Assembly: GCA_003220265.1 (NCBI GenBank)
Contig: QHRW01000040.1
Coordinates: 1-57,586 of the forward strand
DNA length: 57,586 nt
Reading direction: 5' to 3'
Source of the DNA: Candidatus Rokuibacteriota bacterium
GTDB lineage: Bacteria; Methylomirabilota; Methylomirabilia; Rokubacteriales; CSP1-6
Below the pieces are notes generated by a model. That model saw nothing but the letters and a program-made list of their open reading frames with translations, was not told the origin of the DNA and searched no databases. Within the stretch, counting starts at the first letter, position 1. Each line of letters begins with the position of its first letter. The translations under genes were made by a program, and so were the position numbers. This document shows, one piece after another, positions 1 through 8,880 of the stretch.

Positions 1-3000
1 ACGGCCACACTGATCTCCGGCTACCGCGGCTCACCCCTGGGCGGCCTCGACCTCACGCTCGAGCGCAACCCGGCGCTGCTGCGCGAACACAACGTCGTCT
101 TCATCTCCGGCGTCAACGAGGACCTCGGCGCCACCGCCGTGTACGGCAGCCAGCTCGCCAACTTCTTCCCGCAGCCGAAGTACGACGGCGTGCTCGGCGT
201 GTGGTACGGCAAGGGGCCCGGCGTCGATCGCACCGGCGACATCTTCAAGCACGCGAACTTCGCCGGCATCGGCCGCTACGGCGGCGTGCTGGCCCTGGCC
301 GGCGACGATCCGCTGTCGAAGTCCTCCACGCTGCCGACCCATTCCGAAATCGCGCTCTACGACGCGCAGTTCCCCATCCTCTTCCCCGGCAGCGTGCAGG
401 AGATCCTCGACCTCGGCCGCCTGGGCTTCGAGCTGTCGCGCTACAGCGGGCTCTGGGTCGGCTTCAAGATCGTCACCAACGTGGCCGACGAGATCGGCAC
501 CGCGCAGGTCGCGCCCGGCCGCATCGCGGTCGTGGATCCGGGCTTCCAGTTCGAGGGCAAGCCGTGGCGCCACAGCCAGAACCCGATGCTGCTGCCGCCC
601 TACGGCCTCGAGATGGAGCGGGAGATCCACTACGGGCGGCTGGAGGCGGCCAAGGCGTTCGCCGCCGTCAACGGCATCAATCGCCTCAGCCTCGACCCGC
701 CCGATGCCTGGCTCGGTCTCGTGGCCGCGGGCAAGACCTACTACGACCTGCGCGAGGCGCTGCAGGAGCTCGGCCTGGACGACGGTGCGCTGCGCCACCA
801 CGGCATCCGCATCCTCAAGATCGGCATGCTGTACCCGATGGAGCCGGGCATCGTCCGGCACTTCGCGCGCGGGCTGGAGGAGATCTTCGTCGTCGAGGAG
901 AAGCGCTCCTTCGTGGAGATGTTCCTGCGCGACGTCCTCTACAACGACGCCGTGCACCCGCGCATCGTGGGCAAGCGCGACGAGCAGGGCCGCCCGCTGG
1001 TGCCGGCCAACGGCGAGCTCGACGCCGACCGCATCGCGCAGCTCGTGGCCGCCCGCCTGGAGCGCAAGCTGCAGCTGGAGTCGATCACGGCGCGCGTGGC
1101 GCTGCTGGAGGCCCTGCGCGAGCGGCCCGGCGGGATCACGCTGGCCCGCCAGCCGTACTTCTGCTCGGGCTGCCCGCACAACCGCTCGACGGTGGTACCG
1201 GAGGGCTCGATGGCCGCGGCCGGCATCGGCTGCCACGGCATGGCGCTCTCGATGGACCGCCGCACGATGGGCATCACGCACATGGGGGGCGAGGGCGCGC
1301 AGTGGGTGGGCATGGCGCCGTTCTCCAACATGCCGCACATCTTCCAGAATCTCGGCGACGGCACCTTCTTCCACTCGGGCTCGCTGGCCATCCGGCAGGC
1401 GATCGCGGCCGGCACCAACGTCACCTTCAAGATCCTCTACAACTCGGCGGTGGCGATGACCGGCGGCCAGGATGCGGCCGGCGCCATGCCCGTGCCCGAG
1501 ATGACGCGGATGCTCGAGGCCGAGGGCGTGAAGCGCATCATCGTGATGACCGACGAGCCCGGCAAGTACGGGCGCGCCGTGCGCTTCGGGCCCGGCGTCG
1601 AGGTGTGGCATCGCGATCGCCTGGACGAGGCGCAGAAGCGCTTGCGCGACACGCCGGGCGTGACGGCGCTCGTCTACGACCAGCGCTGCGCGGCCGAGAA
1701 GCGGCGGCTGCGCAAGCGCGGCAAGCTGCCGGACCCGGCCATGCGCGTCGTGATCAACGAGGCGGTGTGCGAGGGCTGCGGCGACTGCGGCGTGAAGTCC
1801 AACTGCCTCAGCGTGCACCCGGTGGAGACGGAGTTCGGGCGCAAGACGCAGATCCACCAGTCGTCCTGCAACAAGGACTACTCCTGCCTGCGGGGCGACT
1901 GCCCGTCGTTCCTCACCGTGATCCCGCTCGGCGAGCCGAACAAGAAGGAGCGCAAGCGCTTCACGGTGGACCGCGCGCTGCCGGAGCCGGCGCTGAAGGT
2001 GTCGCGCGACGCCAACGTGTTCATGATGGGCATCGGCGGCACCGGCGTGGTCACCGTCAACCAGGTGCTGGGGACGGCCGCGCTGCTGGACGGCAAGCAC
2101 GTGCGCGGCCTGGACCAGACCGGTCTCAGCCAGAAGGGTGGACCGGTCGTCTCGCACCTCAAGATCTCCGACGCGCCGTCGCAAGTGTCCAGCAAGGTCG
2201 CGGCCGGCGCCGCCGACTGCTACCTGGGCTTCGACGTGCTCGTGGCCACCTCGCCGGTGAACCTCGATCACGCGCGCTCCGACAAGACCATCGCCGTCGT
2301 CTCGACGAGCCAGGTGCCCACGGGGGCCATGGTGACGCAGACCGACGTGCTCTTCCCCGAGAGCGGCGGGCTACGGACCTCGATCGACCGCGTGACGCGC
2401 AAGGACGAGAACGTCTATCTCGACGCGCTCGGCCTGGCGGAGACGCTCTTCGACGACCACATGGCCTCCAACATGCTCGTGCTGGGCGCCGCCTATCAGG
2501 CCGGGGCCATCCCCGTCGGCGCGGCGGCCATCGAGCAGGCCATCGCGCTCAACGGCGTGTCGGTGACGATGAACACGCAGGCCTTCCGCGCGGGCCGGCT
2601 GCTGGTGGCCGAGCCGGCGTGGGTGAAGACGCTCAAGCGCCACCGGATGGGCCAGATCGAGACCCCGACCGCGGTGCTGTCGCCGGCGGCCCGCGCGCTG
2701 GTGGACAGGGTCGGCGCCAGCGAAGAGCTGAAGCGCTTGCTGGAGGTCCGCGTGCCGGAGCTGATCGACTACCAGGACGCGCGCTACGCGGGCGAGTACG
2801 TGGATTACGTCGCCCACGTGCGGGCGGCCGAGCAGGCGGCCGTGCCGGGCGAGACGCGGCTGTCGGAGGCGGTGGCCCGTTATCTCTTCAAGCTGATGGC
2901 CTACAAGGACGAGTACGAGGTGGCCCGGCTGCACCTCAAGGCCGATCTCGGCCGCGCGCTGGCCGAGGAGTACCCGGGCGGCGTGAAGGTCCAGTACAAC

Positions 3001-3333
3001 CTGCACCCCCCGCTGCTGCGCGCGCTCGGCCTCACGCGCAAGCTCAAGTTCGGCACGTGGTTCGACGGTGCGTTCCGGGCGCTCGCGCGGATGAAGGGCG
3101 TACGCGGCACCGCGCTGGATCCCTTCGGCCGTGCCGCAGTGCGTCGCGTGGAGCGCGCCCTGCCGGGCGAGTACCGCGCGCTCGTGGACGGCGCGTTGAA
3201 GGGACTATCGCGCGAGACGTACGAGCGCGCCGTCAGCCTCGCGCGCCTGCCGGACCTGGTGCGCGGGTACGAGGACATCAAGCTGCGCAATGTCGCGCGG
3301 TTCCGCGAGGAGGCCCTCAAGCTGTCCGTGTAA
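1..3333 (+). CDS. Indolepyruvate ferredoxin oxidoreductase, fused alpha/beta (5' partial)
   Basis: The reading frame is open from base 1, so the start lies outside the window; 1110 codons remain of a family usually near 1150-1200 residues. The enzyme oxidatively decarboxylates aryl-pyruvates (or related 2-oxoacids) to acyl-CoA, passing electrons to ferredoxin in the cytoplasm. Visible order: the N-terminal pyrimidine-binding domain, the TPP-binding domain with the YFCSGCPHN stretch near residue 386, an iron-sulfur region with CEGCGDCG near residue 590 followed by CNKDYSC and GDCPSF, then the gamma/IorB-type domain opening with GIGGTGVV near residue 677. The architecture is that of the fused proteobacterial-type enzyme rather than the archaeal two-subunit IorA plus IorB. 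No partner gene follows. The exact 2-oxoacid substrate cannot be read from sequence. Confidence 0.93.
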   Translation, partial: TATLISGYRGSPLGGLDLTLERNPALLREHNVVFISGVNEDLGATAVYGSQLANFFPQPKYDGVLGVWYGKGPGVDRTGDIFKHANFAGIGRYGGVLALAGDDPLSKSSTLPTHSEIALYDAQFPILFPGSVQEILDLGRLGFELSRYSGLWVGFKIVTNVADEIGTAQVAPGRIAVVDPGFQFEGKPWRHSQNPMLLPPYGLEMEREIHYGRLEAAKAFAAVNGINRLSLDPPDAWLGLVAAGKTYYDLREALQELGLDDGALRHHGIRILKIGMLYPMEPGIVRHFARGLEEIFVVEEKRSFVEMFLRDVLYNDAVHPRIVGKRDEQGRPLVPANGELDADRIAQLVAARLERKLQLESITARVALLEALRERPGGITLARQPYFCSGCPHNRSTVVPEGSMAAAGIGCHGMALSMDRRTMGITHMGGEGAQWVGMAPFSNMPHIFQNLGDGTFFHSGSLAIRQAIAAGTNVTFKILYNSAVAMTGGQDAAGAMPVPEMTRMLEAEGVKRIIVMTDEPGKYGRAVRFGPGVEVWHRDRLDEAQKRLRDTPGVTALVYDQRCAAEKRRLRKRGKLPDPAMRVVINEAVCEGCGDCGVKSNCLSVHPVETEFGRKTQIHQSSCNKDYSCLRGDCPSFLTVIPLGEPNKKERKRFTVDRALPEPALKVSRDANVFMMGIGGTGVVTVNQVLGTAALLDGKHVRGLDQTGLSQKGGPVVSHLKISDAPSQVSSKVAAGAADCYLGFDVLVATSPVNLDHARSDKTIAVVSTSQVPTGAMVTQTDVLFPESGGLRTSIDRVTRKDENVYLDALGLAETLFDDHMASNMLVLGAAYQAGAIPVGAAAIEQAIALNGVSVTMNTQAFRAGRLLVAEPAWVKTLKRHRMGQIETPTAVLSPAARALVDRVGASEELKRLLEVRVPELIDYQDARYAGEYVDYVAHVRAAEQAAVPGETRLSEAVARYLFKLMAYKDEYEVARLHLKADLGRALAEEYPGGVKVQYNLHPPLLRALGLTRKLKFGTWFDGAFRALARMKGVRGTALDPFGRAAVRRVERALPGEYRALVDGALKGLSRETYERAVSLARLPDLVRGYEDIKLRNVARFREEALKLSV

Positions 3334-3389
3334 AAAATCTCGGTGGCACCCGCTTTGCCCCGCAAGACGGGGCGAGGGAGGGTGTCACC

Positions 3390-4178
3390 ATGAGACATCT
3401 GATTACCGTGGCCGCGCTCCTGGCGGCCTTCATCGCTCCGTCGGTCGCCTCCGCATTCCACAACGGCGAGCAGGTCATCGACGGCTTCCGCCTGCCGCAG
3501 AACCACCGCTTCGAGAGCCCTGACGCCAAGGGCAAGTACGAGGTCGTCGACATCAACCAGGTCCCGACGCTGATCCGCCAGGGCCGGTTCGTCTTCGACC
3601 GCACGGCCAACACCTGGATCGCCAAGCCGGGCGGGGGCATGAACACGACGTACCTGGCCGCGCCGGGCTCCAGCGGGACGGCCGCCGCGAGCAACCAGAA
3701 CTGGCAGAACATCCACGGACGCGTGCAGAACGTGAACGGCTCGACGCTGACGCTGCGGGCCGACGACGGCCGGAACCTGACCGTGGACATGTCGAAGGTC
3801 GGCGCCGAGATCCAGAAGAACCTGCAGCAGGGCGAGGGCGTGACCGTGGCCGCCTACCAGATCAGCGGCAACAACGTCCGCGCGGAGTTCATCCAGAAGG
3901 ACTCCTCGGCCGGTGTGCAGCCCTCGGCCTCGCCGGCGCAGCCGGTGGACGACAAGAACTGGCAGCGGATCCACGGCAAGGTGAGCTCCGTCAACGCCGG
4001 TCGGCTCATGCTGAAGGCCGACGACGGGCGTGACCTCACCGTGGACATGAAGGACGTGAACCCGGAGGTGCAGAAGGCGCTGACGCCCGGTGAGGGCGTG
4101 ACCGTGGCCGGGTTCTATCGCGGCGACGACAAGAACGTCGCCGCGCGGTTCATCCAGAAGGACTCGTCGGCGAAGTAA
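3390..4178 (+). CDS. Secreted protein with two tandem OB-like repeats
   Basis: A 262-residue protein starting at ATG 3390, 9 bases after a GAGGGAGG-type ribosome site. Residues 1-22 form a typical Sec signal peptide ending ASA. The mature part has an N-terminal segment (about 23-95) and then two copies of a repeat of about 70 residues. Each begins NWQ-IHG-V, passes through LxADDGR-LTVDM, then GEGVTVA, and ends FIQKDSSA. The repeats resemble small beta-barrel (OB-fold or DUF5666-like) modules often found in periplasmic proteins. No enzymatic motif is visible. It follows the oxidoreductase after 56 bases and is convergent with the release-factor-like gene on the minus strand, 4 bases away. Function unknown; an extracytoplasmic binding role is only an inference. 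Confidence 0.8.
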   Translation: MRHLITVAALLAAFIAPSVASAFHNGEQVIDGFRLPQNHRFESPDAKGKYEVVDINQVPTLIRQGRFVFDRTANTWIAKPGGGMNTTYLAAPGSSGTAAASNQNWQNIHGRVQNVNGSTLTLRADDGRNLTVDMSKVGAEIQKNLQQGEGVTVAAYQISGNNVRAEFIQKDSSAGVQPSASPAQPVDDKNWQRIHGKVSSVNAGRLMLKADDGRDLTVDMKDVNPEVQKALTPGEGVTVAGFYRGDDKNVAARFIQKDSSAK

Positions 4179-4182
4179 ACCG

Positions 4183-4614
4183 TCACTCCTCGCGGCCTGG
4201 GCGCGACCGCCAGCGCTTGAGCGCCGCCCGATGTCGCTTGACGTCGAGGCGGCGCTCTCCGGCCGCGGCCGGCGCCCGTGTCGCCACCCGCGCCCGCGGC
4301 CGCACCAGCGCCGCGCGAACCAGCCGCCGCACCTTCTCGCGCGCGTCCTCGACGTTGCGCGCCTGATTGCGCTCGGCCTGGCTCGTGATGACCAGGCGTC
4401 CCTCGGCGTCGAGGCGGTGCGCGGCGAGGGCGTGCAGCCGCGCGCGCGCCGCCTCGCTCAGTCCCTCGATCGCGTCGAGGTCCACGCGCAGGTCGATCTT
4501 CGTCGCCACCTTGTTGACGTTCTGTCCGCCCGGCCCCGAGGCCCGCACGGCGCGCACGGTGAGCGCGCGGGCGGGCACACGCACCGTCCCGGTGACCACG
4601 ATCGCGTCGCCCAT
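4183..4614 (-). CDS. arfB: Alternative ribosome-rescue factor ArfB (GGQ peptidyl-tRNA hydrolase)
   Basis: A 143-residue protein of the YaeJ/ArfB family, which hydrolyses peptidyl-tRNA on stalled ribosomes without needing a stop codon. The catalytic GGQ lies in RASGPGGQNVNK near residue 30, followed by the KIDLRVDL strand typical of the family. The C-terminal tail is strongly basic (KRHRAALKRWRSR), matching the tail that enters the empty mRNA channel. Start choice: the ATG at 4614 gives the family's usual length (E. coli 140 residues); the frame also runs 9 codons further upstream. On the minus strand TACAAT lies 6 bases before this ATG and there is no Shine-Dalgarno sequence, suggesting a leaderless or near-leaderless message. 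It is transcribed alone, divergent from the small basic protein at 4651. Confidence 0.9.
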   Translation of the reverse strand: MGDAIVVTGTVRVPARALTVRAVRASGPGGQNVNKVATKIDLRVDLDAIEGLSEAARARLHALAAHRLDAEGRLVITSQAERNQARNVEDAREKVRRLVRAALVRPRARVATRAPAAAGERRLDVKRHRAALKRWRSRPGREE

Positions 4615-4650
4615 GAGGTCATTGTAGTAGCCTTGAACCACGGAGGCGCT

Positions 4651-4920
4651 ATGACAGCCCTGGAGAGGCAGTGGAAGGCGCTGCAGAGGCAGCTCACCCA
4701 GCTCGGGCGGCAGGCGAAGAAGGCGCGCGGCGAGGCGCGCAAGCGGATGAAGCGGATCGAGCGGCGCACGCGCGTGAAGGTGACGCGCACGCTGCGCACG
4801 GCCGAGCCGCAGGTACGGCAGGCGGTGGCCGAAGCCGAGCGCGTCGGCCGCGGGCTCCGCGCGGGCATGCGCGCCGGCGCCGCCGCCTACCGGGCCAGCG
4901 GCCGGAAGACGACGAAGTGA
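4651..4920 (+). CDS. Small basic coiled-coil protein, unknown function
   Basis: An 89-residue protein from ATG 4651, preceded by GGAGGC 6 bases upstream. It is almost entirely helical in character and very rich in Lys, Arg and Ala, with heptad-like spacing from residue 5 to about 60 (ERQWKALQRQLTQLGRQAKK) and a Gly/Ala-rich end. No signal peptide, membrane segment or catalytic motif is visible. It overlaps the next gene by four bases (GTGA), so the two are probably translated together. Such short basic helical proteins may bind nucleic acids or structure the nucleoid, but nothing here proves that. I do not recognise the family. Confidence 0.6.
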   Translation: MTALERQWKALQRQLTQLGRQAKKARGEARKRMKRIERRTRVKVTRTLRTAEPQVRQAVAEAERVGRGLRAGMRAGAAAYRASGRKTTK

Positions 4921-6653
4921 CCCACGCCCCGGTGATGACCGTCGGCCAGCGCCGGCGGCTCACCGCCGTCGCCCGCGGGCAGGCGGCGGCCGACCTGTAC
5001 GTGCGCGGCGGCACGCTGCTCAACGTCTACACGGGCGAGCTCTATCCCGCCAACGTCGCGATCGCCGGCGAGCGCATCGCCTACGTGGGCCCGCGCGACG
5101 ACATGGTGGGGTCGCGCACGACGACGCTCGAGGCCACGGGGCGCATCCTGGTGCCGGGCTACATCGATCCGCACGTGCACCCGGCGCACCTGGTGACACC
5201 CTCGGCGCTCGCGCGCCATCTGCTGCCGCTCGGCACCACGACGGTGTTCGCCGACACGCTGCAGCTCTGGGAGCTGGGCGGGCTGCGCGCGTTCGAGACG
5301 GTGGCCGACGCGCTCGCGCGCTCACCGCTCAAGTTCTACTGGATGATCCGCGTGCACGCGCAGGCCCGCTCGCTCGACGAGCCGCGCCGGTATCCGCTGC
5401 GCGACCTTGCGCGAGCGCTCGCGCATCCGTGGTCGTTCGCGGCCGGCGAGGTGACGCGCTGGCCCGACGTCCACGACGGCCGCCGCGATCTGCTCGCGCG
5501 GCTCGACCTGGCGCTGCGCCGTGGCCAGCGCGTGGAGGGCCACACGGCCGGCGCCGCGGGCGACAAGATCGCCGCCATCGCCGCCGGCGGGCTCACGTCC
5601 GATCACGAGCCGATCACCGCGCGCGAGGTGCTCGAGCGCGCGCGGCAGGGCCTCGGCGTCATGCTGCGCGAGTCCTCGCTGCGCCCCGACCTCGTCGGCC
5701 TGCTCGACGCGCTCAAGGACGCGCCCGCGCTGGCCTCGCGGCTCATGCTGACGGCCGACGGCTCGATGCCGGCGTTCATCCGCGATCACGGCTTCGTGGA
5801 TCACCTGATCCGCACCGCGCTCGAGCGCGGCGTCGCGCCGATCGACGCCTATCGCATGGCCACGCTCAACCCCGCGACGTACGCCGGCCGCGACGGCGAC
5901 CTCGGCGGCATCGCGCCCGGCCGCTACGCCGACCTGTGCCTGCTGGCCGATCTCTCCGAGCCGCGTCCGGAGGCGGTGGTGGCGCGTGGCCGGGTGGCGG
6001 CGCGCGACGGCCGCGTGCTGGTGGCCGTGCCCGAGCCCGACTGGAACCGCGCGTTCTCGACGCGCGAGGCGCGGCTGACGGTGGCGTGGCGCGCGCGGCC
6101 GGCGGACTTCCGCCTGCCGCGGCGCGCGACCTATCCGGTGATCCGGCTGGTGAGCGCTGTCATCACGCGCCTCGAGGAGCGCGCGCCGGCCGAGGGCGAC
6201 CTCTTCGCCGCGCTGGTCGATCGCGGCGGGCGCTGGGTGGCGCCGGCGCTCGTGGCCGGCTTCGGTGAGCGGGTGGACGGCCTGGCCTCGACGATCACGA
6301 CGGACTTCAACATCCTCGTCCTGGGGCGAAGCCCCGAGGCGATGGCGCGCGCGGTGAACCGGCTGCTGGAGGTGCGCGGCGGCGTGGTGCTGGCGGACGC
6401 CGAGCGCGTGGCGCTCGAGATGCCGCTGCCGCTCGGCGGCGTCATGACGCGGCTCGGCCTGCTGGAGGCCGCCGCCCGCGAGGACGCGCTGCGCGCGGCG
6501 CTGGTCGCGCGCGGCTATCCGCACCACGAGCCCATGTTCACGCTCTTCTTCCTGGCCGCGGATTTCCTGCCGTTCGTGCGCCTCTCACCGCGCGGCGTCT
6601 GGGACGTCAAGCAGGGGCGCGTCTTGCTCCCGCGACGCGCGCGCCGGTCCTGA
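4917..6653 (+). CDS. Adenine deaminase-like amidohydrolase with altered metal site
   Basis: A 578-residue protein with the layout of bacterial adenine deaminase (Ade): N-terminal beta domain, TIM-barrel amidohydrolase and the C-terminal adenine-deaminase domain. Seen: GYIDPHVHP near residue 83 supplies the HxH metal ligands; VEGHTAG and TSDHEP supply the later histidines; TADGS supplies the barrel Asp. Compared from memory with E. coli Ade, the DPHE segment is replaced by ADTLQ and the SHDSHN segment of the C-terminal domain by TTDFN, so several metal-site or second-site residues are missing. Start GTG 4917 overlaps the previous stop (GTGA) and has GGAAG upstream; ATG 4935 is an alternative. 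Expected reaction is adenine to hypoxanthine plus ammonia, but substrate and metal content are uncertain. Confidence 0.82.
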   Translation: MTHAPVMTVGQRRRLTAVARGQAAADLYVRGGTLLNVYTGELYPANVAIAGERIAYVGPRDDMVGSRTTTLEATGRILVPGYIDPHVHPAHLVTPSALARHLLPLGTTTVFADTLQLWELGGLRAFETVADALARSPLKFYWMIRVHAQARSLDEPRRYPLRDLARALAHPWSFAAGEVTRWPDVHDGRRDLLARLDLALRRGQRVEGHTAGAAGDKIAAIAAGGLTSDHEPITAREVLERARQGLGVMLRESSLRPDLVGLLDALKDAPALASRLMLTADGSMPAFIRDHGFVDHLIRTALERGVAPIDAYRMATLNPATYAGRDGDLGGIAPGRYADLCLLADLSEPRPEAVVARGRVAARDGRVLVAVPEPDWNRAFSTREARLTVAWRARPADFRLPRRATYPVIRLVSAVITRLEERAPAEGDLFAALVDRGGRWVAPALVAGFGERVDGLASTITTDFNILVLGRSPEAMARAVNRLLEVRGGVVLADAERVALEMPLPLGGVMTRLGLLEAAAREDALRAALVARGYPHHEPMFTLFFLAADFLPFVRLSPRGVWDVKQGRVLLPRRARRS

Positions 6654-7549
6654 CGCGCGCCGTTCTCCTCGCCCTCGGCCTGCTGGCGGCGCTGGGCGGC
6701 GCCGCCCCGGCCGCCGGCACGTTCGCGCGTGGCACGCACGAGGGGCGTGCGTACCGGGTGTGGATTCCTGCCCGCCTCGACCCCGCGCGGCCGCTCGTCG
6801 TCGCCCTGCACGGCTGCTGGCAGACGCCGGAGGACTTCGCGCTCGGCACGCGTCTGAACGCGGCGGCGGACGCCCGCGGCCTCGTGGTCGTCTATCCCGC
6901 GCAGCCGCAGCGCGCGAACCCGTACCGCTGCTGGAACTGGTTCGAGCCGGCCGAGCAGACGGCGAAGGGCAGCGAGACCGCGGAGATCCTGGCCGTCGCG
7001 CGTCACGTCCAGGACGAGCGCGGCGTGCGCGAGCCGAAGCTGATCGTGCTCGGCTTCTCGGCCGGCGGGTGGATGGCCGTCAACCTCGCGTGCGCGGCAC
7101 CGGAGTCGATCGCCGGCGTCGGGGCGCTGGCCGGCGGGCCGTACCAGTGCGCGAGCGGGCCGGAGGCGGCCATCCAGTGCATGCGCGGCGTCCAGCGCGA
7201 CGGCGGCGCTCCGGCGAGCGCCTGCGCCGGCGGCCGCGCGCCGGGCCTGCGCGTCTCCATCTGGCAGGGTGCCGCCGATCCCGTGGTGAGCGCGGCGAAC
7301 CTGACCGCGCTGGAGACGATGTTCGCCCGCCTGCTCGGCGTGAGCGCGGGCGTGACCGGCCCCGAGACGGGCGCCGTGCACGCGGTCTATCGCGACGGGC
7401 GCGGCGTGCCGGTGCTCGAGACCTGGCTCGTGACGGGAATGGGCCACGCGTGGAGCGGCGGCGATCCGCGCGGAAGCCACACGTGGCCGCCGGGGCCGCC
7501 CGCCACCGAGCGCATGCTCGATTTCCTGCTGCGACCGGGGGCGCGATGA
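6650..7549 (+). CDS. Secreted PHB-depolymerase-type esterase (LpqC family)
   Basis: An alpha/beta-hydrolase of the poly(3-hydroxybutyrate) depolymerase/feruloyl esterase type. The nucleophile elbow GFSAGG places Ser near residue 137; WQGAADPVV carries the Asp region and MGHAWSGG the catalytic His, a hallmark of this family. ALHGC near the start forms the oxyanion region. The first canonical start is GTG 6758, but the frame is open upstream and codes a convincing signal peptide (RAVLLALGLLAALGGAAPAAG) plus the first beta strand (GRAYRVWIP). This points to a CTG start at 6650 overlapping the upstream stop. If so the protein has 299 residues and is exported. Substrates may be short polyesters or aromatic esters. 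Confidence 0.82.
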   Translation: MTRAVLLALGLLAALGGAAPAAGTFARGTHEGRAYRVWIPARLDPARPLVVALHGCWQTPEDFALGTRLNAAADARGLVVVYPAQPQRANPYRCWNWFEPAEQTAKGSETAEILAVARHVQDERGVREPKLIVLGFSAGGWMAVNLACAAPESIAGVGALAGGPYQCASGPEAAIQCMRGVQRDGGAPASACAGGRAPGLRVSIWQGAADPVVSAANLTALETMFARLLGVSAGVTGPETGAVHAVYRDGRGVPVLETWLVTGMGHAWSGGDPRGSHTWPPGPPATERMLDFLLRPGAR

Positions 7550-8799
7550 AAGGCCAGCGGCGACTGGCGCTCGGCGTGCTGCTCGGCGCCGGTGTGCTGG
7601 CCATCGCCGCGTTTCCCGTGCGCGAGACGTGGTGGGGCGGCTGGATCCTCGCGATCGCCGAGGCCGGCATCGTGGGCGGCCTCGCCGACTGGTTCGCGGT
7701 GACCGCGATCTTCCGCCGTCCGCTCGGGCTGCCGATCCCGCACACGGGCCTGATCCCGCGCAACTGGGAGCTGATGGCCGAGCGCGTCGGCCAGATGGTG
7801 GGCGGCCGCGTGCTCACCAAGGAGTACGTGCGCGACGAGATCGCGCGGGTGGACGTGGCCGACCTGATCGCGCGCGGCGCCGAGCGCGTCTCTCGCGCCG
7901 ACATCGAGAAGGCCACGCGGGTGATCGCGCAGTGGGCGTCCGAGCAGATCACGCCGGCCACGACGGCCGAGCTGCTGGGGCGCATTCGTCGCGCCCTCAT
8001 CGCCGAGCCGGTGGCCCCGCTGCTGGCCGCGGCCCTCGGCGTGGCGCGGCGGCAGGGGTGGGACCAGCGGATGGTCGACGGCGCGCTGGCGGTGCTGGCC
8101 GGCGCGATGGAGCGGCCGGAGTTCCGCGACGCCGTCGGCGACGTCATCGACGACCTCATCGAGCGCTACCGCGAGCGGCTGGGCATCTACCCGCGCATCC
8201 TGATGGGCATCGCGCAAGTCGTGGGCGTGCTCGACCGCGAGCGGCTCGTCAGCGCGCTCCACGTGGGCCTGCGCGAAGTGGCCAAGGACCGCGACCATCC
8301 GCTGCGTCGGCAGACCGTCGAGGTGCTGGCCGACCTCGAGCGGCGGCTGACGACCGACGCCGCGCTGGCCGCGCGCGTGGAAGCGGCCAAGGCCGAGCTG
8401 CTCGCCTCGCCGGCGCTGGCCGCGCTGCTCGACGACGCGGCGAGCGCGCTGGCCCGCGCGCTGCGCACCGATCTCGCCGACCCGCGCTCGGAGCTGGCCA
8501 CGTGGCTGGCCGACCGCCTCGACCGCGCGCGGCTCACGCTGACCGCGAACGCCGCGCTGCGGCGGGACATCGACGCCTGGGTGAAAGAGCAAGTGAGCAC
8601 GCTGGTGGAGCGCCATCACGATCGGCTCGCCGCCTTCATCGAGAACGGCGTGCGCGCGCTCGGGCCCGAGGGCGCCGTGCGCCTCATCGAGGAGCACGCC
8701 GGCGACGACCTGCAGTACATCCGCGTGAACGGCACGGTCGTGGGCGGCCTGGCCGGCGGCGCCATTTACGGCGTGCATCTGCTGCTGCGCGTGCTCTGA
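7546..8799 (+). CDS. DUF445 family membrane protein
   Basis: A 417-residue protein beginning ATG 7546, which overlaps the stop of the esterase gene (ATGA). It matches the DUF445 (YjiN/YheB-like) pattern: two hydrophobic segments in the first 55 residues, then the conserved stretch GGLADWFAVTAIFRRPLG and IPHTGLIP, a long amphipathic alpha-helical middle rich in Ala, Arg and Glu, and a final hydrophobic segment (VVGGLAGGAIYGVHLLL). The family sits in the inner membrane with a large helical domain; its molecular role is not established. Co-translation with the esterase suggests one operon, but no functional link is visible. Confidence 0.88.
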   Translation: MKGQRRLALGVLLGAGVLAIAAFPVRETWWGGWILAIAEAGIVGGLADWFAVTAIFRRPLGLPIPHTGLIPRNWELMAERVGQMVGGRVLTKEYVRDEIARVDVADLIARGAERVSRADIEKATRVIAQWASEQITPATTAELLGRIRRALIAEPVAPLLAAALGVARRQGWDQRMVDGALAVLAGAMERPEFRDAVGDVIDDLIERYRERLGIYPRILMGIAQVVGVLDRERLVSALHVGLREVAKDRDHPLRRQTVEVLADLERRLTTDAALAARVEAAKAELLASPALAALLDDAASALARALRTDLADPRSELATWLADRLDRARLTLTANAALRRDIDAWVKEQVSTLVERHHDRLAAFIENGVRALGPEGAVRLIEEHAGDDLQYIRVNGTVVGGLAGGAIYGVHLLLRVL

Positions 8800-8837
8800 G
8801 GAACGGCCCGGGCGGGGAACGAGTGCGGCAAGCGCCG

Positions 8838-8846
8838 TGTTACACT
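8838..8846 (+). promoter_or_regulatory. Extended -10 promoter candidate for the ABC transporter operon
   Basis: TGTTACACT matches an extended -10 element (TGnTACACT), 34 bases before the ATG of the binding-protein gene, with GGAGG in the leader. No good -35 box is seen 16-18 bases upstream, which extended -10 promoters can tolerate. This is a pattern match only. Confidence 0.45.
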
Positions 8847-8880
8847 CCGCGCAACCACAGAATTTTCGGAGGTCGTCACG

